Assembly (NCBI RefSeq): GCF_004349135.1
Contig: NZ_SMFN01000006.1
Location: forward strand, 21,888-85,887
Length of the DNA: 64,000 nucleotides
Direction: 5' to 3'
Source: Flavobacterium sandaracinum
GTDB taxonomy: Bacteria > Bacteroidota > Bacteroidia > Flavobacteriales > Flavobacteriaceae
The notes under the pieces were generated by a model. It was not told where the DNA came from, ran no database searches, and saw only the letters and a program-made list of their open reading frames with translations. Shown here piece by piece: positions 17,658 to 23,779 of the stretch; the first letter of the stretch is position 1, and every line of letters starts with the position of its first letter. The position numbers and the translations under genes are program-made.

Positions 17658-19808
17658 ATGAATTTTTTATTTTACAAAAAAGGCCAAGAGCCAAAGCCCA
17701 AGAGCCTAACTAGAGTATTTCGAGTATTTTTCATACTCCTCACTTTTCACTTTTCACTTTTCACTTTTTCGCAAGTCAAAGACACTACACAAGTCAATCC
17801 ACTAGATGAAGTATTGGTTTCAGCGGTTCGTGTAACCACAAAAACGCCGGTTAGTTTTAGCAATTTGAGCAAAAAAGACATCAAATTCCGAAATTTAGGA
17901 CAAGACATCCCTATTTTGATGAATTATTTACCTTCGGTTGTAACGACCTCTGATGCGGGAAATGGTGTGGGGTATACCGGTATTCGGGTTCGTGGTAGCG
18001 ATGCAACGCGAGTAAATGTTACCATTAACGGAATTCCATATAACGATTCTGAAAGTCATGGAACATTCTGGGTGAATATGCCTGATTTTGCTTCTTCAGT
18101 GGAGAGTTTACAATTGCAACGCGGTGTAGGAACTTCTACTAATGGGGCGGGTGCTTTTGGTGCCAGCTTAAATATGTTGACGGATAATTTTGCCAACGAA
18201 AGTACAGGAGAAATTTCTAACTCTTTCGGAAGTTTTAACACTAGGAAACACACCGTCAAATTCAGCACGGGTTTAATGAACGATCATTTCGAAATTGCGG
18301 GACGTTTATCAGCGATTAAGTCGGACGGATTTGTGGATCGCGGAGCCTCTGATTTGAAATCCTATTTTCTTCAGGGAACGTATGTGGGCAAAACTACATT
18401 GATCAAAGCATTGGTTTTTGGTGGGACCGAAAAAACGTACCAGTCTTGGAACGGAATTGATGGTGAAACGCTAAAAAATGACCGAACGTTTAATTCAGCA
18501 GGTGCTTTTACGGACGAACAAGGAAATGCTCGTTTCTATGACAATGAAACCGATAATTACCAGCAAGATCACTCGCAATTGCTTTGGAATGAAAAAATAT
18601 CCGAAAACTGGAGTACTAATTTTGCTTTGCATTATACTAAAGGAAAAGGGTTTTTTGAAAACTATAAGGAGGATGCTGATTTTGCCGATTACGGTTTACA
18701 GCCTGTTGGCGCTATTTCAACAACGGATTTAGTACGTCAAAAATGGTTAGAAAACGATTTCTACGGAACTACATTTTCGGCTAATTATAAAGATGAAAAA
18801 TTAGATGTCATCTTTGGTGGAGGTTGGAATAAGTATGAAGGCGACCATTTTGGAAAAGTAATTTGGGCCAGGAATGCTTCTCAGAGCGAGTTGGGAGATC
18901 GCTACTATGATGATTATGCCAATAAAACGGATGGAAATATTTTTGCGAAAGCCAATTTCCAAATCACGGAGCAATTAAGTTTGTTTGGAGATTTGCAATA
19001 TAGATCAGTGAATTACAAGGCGAATGGTGTTCAGCCAACACTTGTAGATGATACTTTTAATTTCTTTAACCCTAAAACGGGATTAACCTATACGATCAAT
19101 GCTGGAAATTCTGTGTATTTATCCTATGCCAGAGCCAATCGCGAACCGAATAGAAGTGATTATGAAGGCGGAAATGTAAAACCAGAAAAGCTAAATGACT
19201 TTGAATTGGGTTGGAGATACGTTGCAGAGAAAGTACAGTTCAATACCAATGTCTATTATATGGCGTACAAAGATCAGTTGATTTTAACTGGGAATCTGGA
19301 TGATGTGGGCGCGCCAATTCGTTCCAACAGCGAAAAAAGTTACCGATTAGGACTGGAAGTTGATGCGACAATTGCATTGACCGATCAGTTGATTATTCGT
19401 CCAAATTTTACCCTGAGTGCTAATAAAAATCAAGATTTAGCCGTAGAAGGTCTGAATTACGGGACAACAGACATTGCGTATTCGCCATCTGTTATTGCAG
19501 GAAATATTCTGGTTTATACACCTATTGAAAATCTTCATATTTCCTGGTTGCAAAAATTCGTTGGGGAACAATACATGAATAACATTGAATTACCGGCTGC
19601 TAAGTTGGCAGATTATTTTGTGAATGATTTGAATGTGGCTTATACTTTTAAACCCAAAACGATTTTCAAAGAAATTGTGCTAACGGGCTTAGTGAATAAC
19701 TTTTTAGACAAGCAATATGTTTCTAATGGGTATATGTATGATATCTATCCGTACTATTATCCACAAGCGGGAATTAATTTCCTAGTGGGTTTGACGTTGA
19801 AGTTTTAA
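17658..19808 (+). CDS. TonB-dependent receptor under TPP riboswitch control (putative thiamine/precursor uptake)
   Basis: 716-aa outer-membrane receptor. Signal peptide about 1-38, ending LFTFSQ. TonB-box-like and plug start DEVLVSAVRVTTKTPVS, plug motifs LPSVVTTSDAGNG, TGIRVRGSDATRVNV, NGIPYNDSESHGTFW and LQLQRGVGTSTNGAGAFG, then a 22-strand-type barrel ending VGLTLKF with the terminal Phe. The upstream TPP riboswitch strongly suggests it imports thiamine, its phosphate or a precursor (the OMR1-type role). Four CACTTTT units encode part of the signal peptide. A clear terminator follows, so it is monocistronic. Confidence 0.93.
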   Translation: MNFLFYKKGQEPKPKSLTRVFRVFFILLTFHFSLFTFSQVKDTTQVNPLDEVLVSAVRVTTKTPVSFSNLSKKDIKFRNLGQDIPILMNYLPSVVTTSDAGNGVGYTGIRVRGSDATRVNVTINGIPYNDSESHGTFWVNMPDFASSVESLQLQRGVGTSTNGAGAFGASLNMLTDNFANESTGEISNSFGSFNTRKHTVKFSTGLMNDHFEIAGRLSAIKSDGFVDRGASDLKSYFLQGTYVGKTTLIKALVFGGTEKTYQSWNGIDGETLKNDRTFNSAGAFTDEQGNARFYDNETDNYQQDHSQLLWNEKISENWSTNFALHYTKGKGFFENYKEDADFADYGLQPVGAISTTDLVRQKWLENDFYGTTFSANYKDEKLDVIFGGGWNKYEGDHFGKVIWARNASQSELGDRYYDDYANKTDGNIFAKANFQITEQLSLFGDLQYRSVNYKANGVQPTLVDDTFNFFNPKTGLTYTINAGNSVYLSYARANREPNRSDYEGGNVKPEKLNDFELGWRYVAEKVQFNTNVYYMAYKDQLILTGNLDDVGAPIRSNSEKSYRLGLEVDATIALTDQLIIRPNFTLSANKNQDLAVEGLNYGTTDIAYSPSVIAGNILVYTPIENLHISWLQKFVGEQYMNNIELPAAKLADYFVNDLNVAYTFKPKTIFKEIVLTGLVNNFLDKQYVSNGYMYDIYPYYYPQAGINFLVGLTLKF
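17741..17768 (+). repeat. Four tandem CACTTTT heptamers inside a signal-peptide coding region
   Basis: Four exact 7-base units at 17741-17747, 17748-17754, 17755-17761 and 17762-17768. Seven is not a multiple of three, so gain or loss of one unit shifts the reading frame of the receptor gene. Confidence 0.9.
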
Positions 19809-19830
19809 AGAAAAGTTTGTAATTGGATGA

Positions 19831-19860
19831 AATCCTGATAGTTCGCTATCAGGATTTTTT
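19831..19860 (+). terminator. Strong intrinsic terminator after the receptor
   Basis: Perfect 11-bp stem AATCCTGATAG / CTATCAGGATT with a TTCG tetraloop followed by a T-run. Confidence 0.92.
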
Positions 19861-20008
19861 GTTTATTAGTTTTTCAAATAAATCGATATCTTAAATCAGA
19901 TCATTTTTTTTGATTTATAAGAAAAATAAGCTACTTTGGTTTTTTAAAAAAAAATAACTATTTGTTTTGGTAGTGTTTGTTTTAGGGAAATTATTATTGA
20001 AAGAAAGA

Positions 20009-20113
20009 ATGACAATTTATTATTCAGCCTTTGTAAACCTCAGAAAAGACAAAGAAGTTAAAATTAATTTTCCTAGCGGTAAAAACGATTACATTAAAAG
20101 ATACCGTTTTTAA
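20009..20113 (+). pseudogene. Remnant of a GLPGLI-family gene (C-terminal end)
   Basis: An open frame of 34 codons ends with VKINFPSGKNDYIKRYRF. This matches the ends of the intact neighbours (INIDFPKGKTISQDDYIKKI and IINFPKGKTISKAEYEKM). Nothing upstream resembles the rest of the family, so I read it as the truncated tail of a lost GLPGLI gene. The remaining 19861-20008 stretch holds nothing I recognise. Confidence 0.6.
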
Positions 20114-20164
20114 TGGAAAGCAGTTTTATATGTACAAGCGTTTAAATCTTTAATATTTCCAATT

Positions 20165-20902
20165 ATGAGATTAATTTTGATAAGTATTTTATTGATAAGT
20201 TCTGTTATGTTTGCTCAGTCTTCAGGAACTGTTACCTATAGTTTTAATGTTCCTTTTGAACTGGAGAGTATAACTAATCAGGACACTAAAGATTTTGCTA
20301 AAAAAATTATTGATTTGGCCAATAATCAAGAATTTGAATTGAGCTTTAACAAATCGCAATCTCAGTTTATTTGCGTGGAGAAATTAAATTTTGCGTCAGA
20401 ATTTGACCAGAAGTTAAATAATGTAGCGAAATCAGGATTCACATCGCATGATGTTTTCAGTAATTTTGAAATCAGTACGCAGATTACAATTATGAATGAT
20501 GGAACTTTGGTTGAAGATCAAATTAACAAGTTAGATTGGGAAATAAGTTCTGAGTCTAAAATGATTGGCGCATATTTATGCTACAAAGCGGTTTTAAAGA
20601 TCCCTTTTGTTAATAGATACAGAGAGTCTAAAATTAAAGAAGTGATAAGTTGGTTTGCACCTAGTTTACCTTATTCGTATGGCCCAAAGAATTTTCATGG
20701 ATTACCAGGTTTAATTTTAGAACTCAATGAAAATAACAAAACATCTGTAGCGTCTAAAATTAAATTATCTGATAACGTTGCAATAATAAACTTCCCAAAA
20801 GGCAAAACAATTTCTAAAGCAGAGTACGAGAAAATGCTTGAATCTAGTATGGGAGCTGTAATACTCAGTAAAAAAAGAGAAAAGGAAACAGACAAACAAT
20901 AA
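20165..20902 (+). CDS. GLPGLI family protein (a)
   Basis: 245-aa exported protein (signal peptide MRLILISILLISSVMFAQS). The family block is SWFAPSLPYSYGPKNFHG followed by LPGLILELNENN near residues 160-190, ending with the INFPKGKTIS motif. The middle part has beta-rich segments around GTVTYSF and DGTLVEDQINKLDWEI. GLPGLI proteins are bacteroidotal, occur in many copies, and often lie next to TonB-type receptors; their function is not established. Close paralogue of the gene at 21601, so it probably arose by tandem duplication. It is followed by a receptor stub instead of a full receptor. Confidence 0.9.
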   Translation: MRLILISILLISSVMFAQSSGTVTYSFNVPFELESITNQDTKDFAKKIIDLANNQEFELSFNKSQSQFICVEKLNFASEFDQKLNNVAKSGFTSHDVFSNFEISTQITIMNDGTLVEDQINKLDWEISSESKMIGAYLCYKAVLKIPFVNRYRESKIKEVISWFAPSLPYSYGPKNFHGLPGLILELNENNKTSVASKIKLSDNVAIINFPKGKTISKAEYEKMLESSMGAVILSKKREKETDKQ

Positions 20903-20941
20903 AACGGAATATGATTGTTTATTTATTTTCAACACCAATTT

Positions 20942-21019
20942 ATGTTTAAAATTCTAGTACTTTTTTTCGTAACCACTTTTTGCTTCTCTGAATCCCGCAC
21001 AATTACTGGTGTAGTTTAA
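20942..21019 (+). pseudogene. Receptor stub 1 (signal peptide of a lost TonB-type receptor)
   Basis: ATG 20942 opens 25 codons: MFKILVLFFVTTFCFSESR then TITGVV and a stop. This is the signal peptide and first strand of the carboxypeptidase-like domain seen at the start of the intact receptor at 23780 (QTKSLVGVVSD). The rest of the receptor is missing. A nearly identical end point is seen at 22382. Confidence 0.65.
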
Positions 21020-21322
21020 AAGTAAAATTAGCGTAAGATCTTTTTTGTTGAGTGAATTATAATATAACTTGAAAGCGTAAATCTGTTGAAAATTAGTTAA
21101 ATTTTAAAGTAAATTCCTAAAATTCGGTTTTTTTTTGATATTTGACTTGGTTAACCAAAAAAAATATTAATAAATTTAAACCAATTTAAAAATGAAATCA
21201 CTGATTCACGACGACCAAAACTAAATAAGTCTGGGAGTAAAAAATTAGTGTTTACCGCTCTAGCAGTGGTTGCGTTTAGTGGAGCTGCAATGGCAGGAAC
21301 TAGTGAAGTTAAGGAGAGCAAT
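20991..21322 (+). repeat. Tandem duplication unit, copy 1
   Basis: From AATCCCGCAC in the receptor stub to the signal peptide of the following small protein, this stretch aligns along its length with 22354-22683 with few changes and one single-base length difference near 21165. Confidence 0.85.
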
Positions 21323-21487
21323 GTATTAGCTTTTTTAGTTAATGACTGTACTTCGCAAACGATTGAAAAAATGGACAGTTTAGATCCAGGAAATGAATTG
21401 TCTATTTCAGAATTCAATGCGATTTATCAGGTTCTTTATAATAACTGTATATCAAAAAGTACGACAAAGAGTTTGACTCAGGGGTAA
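21248..21487 (+). CDS. Small exported two-cysteine peptide 1 (start uncertain)
   Basis: Coding similarity with peptide 2 begins well before the GTG at 21248: the frame is open from 21155 and reads LNQFKNEI-DSRRPKLNKSGSKKLV before the hydrophobic FTALAVVAFSGAAMA, so the real start is probably upstream at a non-ATG codon. The only nearby ATG (21192) is in another frame and stops after ten codons. The N-terminal half looks like a signal peptide with a basic n-region and cleavage near AMA. The mature part has exactly two Cys separated by 32 residues (NDC ... NNC) in a predicted helical, acidic sequence. It sits between a receptor stub and GLPGLI gene b. Function unknown. Confidence 0.55.
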   Translation: MFTALAVVAFSGAAMAGTSEVKESNVLAFLVNDCTSQTIEKMDSLDPGNELSISEFNAIYQVLYNNCISKSTTKSLTQG

Positions 21488-21600
21488 AGTACTTATTATA
21501 CATTGTGATTTTTAATCTTTTTGAGAAATTGTTTTTGAGAAATTGTAATTTTTGAAACTACTAATTTATTCAAAAACAATTTCTTACTTATCTTTCAATT

Positions 21601-22296
21601 ATGAAAAAAATATTTTTATTACTTGTTGCGTTTGTGTGTTTAACTTCTTATGGTCAAGTAACTAAAGGTAAAATTATATACAGTATTAGTGTTAATGCTG
21701 ATGAAAATGTTCTGAAAAGTGATAAAATGGGTAGTACTTATTCAGAAATGAGTAAAACAGCAGGAACTTTTTCTTATGTTTTGCGTTTTAGTGGTTCTAA
21801 AACTTCTTTTCAAAAAGAAAATAAGTTAATTGATAAAGAGAACGATGAAGATAGAATGATTAGTGATCTCGCTTCAGTAATGTTTACTACTCAATATAAT
21901 TACTATTTTGATTTTAAGGATAATTATGTACTGTCTGAAATTGAAGGGACTTTGATAAAAGATACTATAAAGCCAATCAACTGGGTAGTAAAATCAAATA
22001 GTAAAGTTATAGATGGTATAACGTGTTTTCAGGCATTGTCTGAAATAGAATATATCAGTAGAGATAATAAAACAAAATTTAAAAAAATTGTTGCTTGGTT
22101 TGCCCCAAGCCTACCTTATTCGTTTGGGCCTAAAAATTTCCATGGCCTACCAGGACTTATATTAGAACTAACAGAAAATAGAACAACTTATTTAGCAACT
22201 AGATTAGATTTCAAAGATGCTGCAATCAATATTGATTTTCCAAAAGGGAAAACAATAAGTCAAGACGATTACATTAAAAAAATACTGTCAAATTAG
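21601..22296 (+). CDS. GLPGLI family protein (b)
   Basis: 231 aa with signal peptide (MKKIFLLLVAFVCLTSYGQ). Conserved block VAWFAPSLPYSFGPKNFHG then LPGLILELTENR, and the closing FPKGKTISQDDYIKKI. Pairwise it is closest to the gene at 20165, with the same spacing of Trp-Phe-Ala-Pro and GLPGLI. It follows peptide 1 by 113 bases and is followed after 5 bases by receptor stub 2, giving the unit peptide - GLPGLI - receptor(stub). Confidence 0.9.
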   Translation: MKKIFLLLVAFVCLTSYGQVTKGKIIYSISVNADENVLKSDKMGSTYSEMSKTAGTFSYVLRFSGSKTSFQKENKLIDKENDEDRMISDLASVMFTTQYNYYFDFKDNYVLSEIEGTLIKDTIKPINWVVKSNSKVIDGITCFQALSEIEYISRDNKTKFKKIVAWFAPSLPYSFGPKNFHGLPGLILELTENRTTYLATRLDFKDAAINIDFPKGKTISQDDYIKKILSN

Positions 22297-22301
22297 TATT
22301 A

Positions 22302-22382
22302 ATACATAAAATATTCTTCTATTTTCTTTTTTTTACAGCTCTAAGTTTCTCTCAATCCCGCACGATTACTAGTGTGGTTTAA
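22302..22382 (+). pseudogene. Receptor stub 2
   Basis: Reads (I)HKIFFYFLFFTALSFSQS then RTITSVV and a stop, matching stub 1 in extent and end point. The initiator is now ATA, so it cannot start normally. It looks like a duplicate of an already deleted receptor gene. Confidence 0.6.
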
Positions 22383-22683
22383 AAGTAAAATTAGAGTAAG
22401 ATGTTTTTATTGAGTGAAATATAATATAACTTGAAAGTGTAAACCTGTTTAAAACTAGTTAAATTTTAAAGTAAATTCCTAAAATTCGTTTTTTATTTTT
22501 GATATTTGACTTTGTTAACCAAAAAAACTATTATAAATTTAAACCAATTTAAAAATGAAATCGCAGATTCACGACGACCAAAACTAAATAAGTCTGGGAG
22601 TAAAAAATTAGTATTTAATGCTTTAGCAGTAGTAGTATTTAGTGGAGTAGGAATGGCTAAGAATGTTGAAGTAAAAGAAAGCA
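22354..22683 (+). repeat. Tandem duplication unit, copy 2
   Basis: Aligns with 20991-21322. It includes the stub end, an AT-rich spacer, the T-run plus GATATTTGAC motif and the start of the small peptide gene. Confidence 0.85.
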
Positions 22684-22856
22684 TTAAAAATACGAGCAAG
22701 AAAAGAGCATTTGCTGCAGGGGAGTGTAATGCAGCAAAGTTTGTCGCTTACGTTGTTGCCAAAGCTGCTGGATTTAGTCACGAAGAAGCCGCTTCCATAT
22801 CTTATGCTGTTTATTTTATGTGTATGGGATTGACGGAGGCTCCAATATCACAATAA
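22506..22856 (+). CDS. Small exported two-cysteine peptide 2
   Basis: 116 codons if the TTG at 22506 is used. The shared segment with peptide 1 starts near INLNQFKNEI and runs through RRPKLNKSGSKKLVF, a hydrophobic core ALAVVVFSGVGMA with probable cleavage there, and VEVKES. The mature part (about 60 residues) then diverges completely but again has two Cys, 31 residues apart (GEC ... FMC), with E, I, Y and C aligning before the second Cys. An ATG at 22555 is in the wrong frame and stops after ten codons. Conserved leader plus variable mature region is typical of secreted effector or natural-product precursor peptides, but no processing genes are seen. Function unknown. Confidence 0.7.
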   Translation: MTLLTKKTIINLNQFKNEIADSRRPKLNKSGSKKLVFNALAVVVFSGVGMAKNVEVKESIKNTSKKRAFAAGECNAAKFVAYVVAKAAGFSHEEAASISYAVYFMCMGLTEAPISQ

Positions 22857-22888
22857 ATAAAGAACTAAATTTAAATAAAATATACAAG

Positions 22889-22920
22889 CACACCAATTTC
22901 GATGATTTTGGTGTGTCTTT
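22889..22920 (+). terminator. Hairpin between peptide 2 and GLPGLI gene c
   Basis: CACACCAA (22889-22896) pairs with TTGGTGTG (22908-22915), followed by TCTTT. It may act as a partial terminator that makes the peptide more abundant than the genes behind it. Confidence 0.6.
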
Positions 22921-22934
22921 AATATAAATATAAA

Positions 22935-23642
22935 ATGAATAAAATTATTGTTATTTTAATTTTGTCTGCTGCTGTAGGTTACAGCCAAGGTAAAAATGTT
23001 ACGGTGGCATACGGATTAATAATAGAAAAAGAGACAGGATTATTTGATAATAATGCCATGTTAAAAAGTATGCTTGAAAAATCCATACTTGAGTCTAAAA
23101 AGCTAACGTTCCAATTAATCATAACAGAAAATGGCTCTAAATTTTTTAATGAAGAAATGCTAGATAGTGACATTGCTTCTCATTCACAAAGATTTACACT
23201 AGCAATGGCTAATTATATGGGAATTGTAATTAATCTTAAAGAAAAATTATTATTTCAAAAGGAAATGTTAGGAGAAAACATTTACGCAGAAGAGGATTTA
23301 AAAAATAATTGGATTTTGACTAATGAGACCAAATTAATAGATAAATATTTATGTTACAAAGCTACTAATGTTTATACGGTATTGAACGGATCTAAAATTT
23401 TTAGCCATCCTGTAATTGCATGGTATTGTCCAAAATTACCGTTTCCGTACGGTCCCGTCGGTTATGGAAATTTACCTGGGTTGATTTTAGAACTTCGGGT
23501 ACGAAATACTGTGTACGGAGCAAAAAATATAAAGCTCAATAGTGATTCAAATTTTGATATAAAAGCTTTAGAAAAAATAAAAATCTTAGATAAGAAACAA
23601 TTAGAAGAAGCCTATTATAAACTGAATGACTTTATTGATTAA
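22935..23642 (+). CDS. GLPGLI family protein (c)
   Basis: 235 aa, signal peptide MNKIIVILILSAAVGYSQG. Variant of the family: IAWYCPKLPFPYGPVGYGN then LPGLILELRV, with Asn in place of the first Gly of the motif name. More diverged than genes a and b, with an acidic Lys-rich C-terminus. It lies between peptide 2 and the only intact receptor of this locus, so it probably belongs functionally to that receptor. Confidence 0.85.
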   Translation: MNKIIVILILSAAVGYSQGKNVTVAYGLIIEKETGLFDNNAMLKSMLEKSILESKKLTFQLIITENGSKFFNEEMLDSDIASHSQRFTLAMANYMGIVINLKEKLLFQKEMLGENIYAEEDLKNNWILTNETKLIDKYLCYKATNVYTVLNGSKIFSHPVIAWYCPKLPFPYGPVGYGNLPGLILELRVRNTVYGAKNIKLNSDSNFDIKALEKIKILDKKQLEEAYYKLNDFID

Positions 23643-23779
23643 CCCTATTTATTATAAAATTAATTTCAGAATATGAAAAAATTAATTTTATATACTCGTA
23701 ATTAAAAATCAAAAAAATCCCAACAGTGAATAATTTACATAGAGCAACACCATTTGGATTTATTTCTCAACTAAAATAA

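Noticed and set aside
23643..23779. Short frames between GLPGLI gene c and the receptor (for example MKKLILYTRN and VNNLHRATPFGF)
   Set aside because: Too short and not repeated elsewhere in the window; no evidence for coding.
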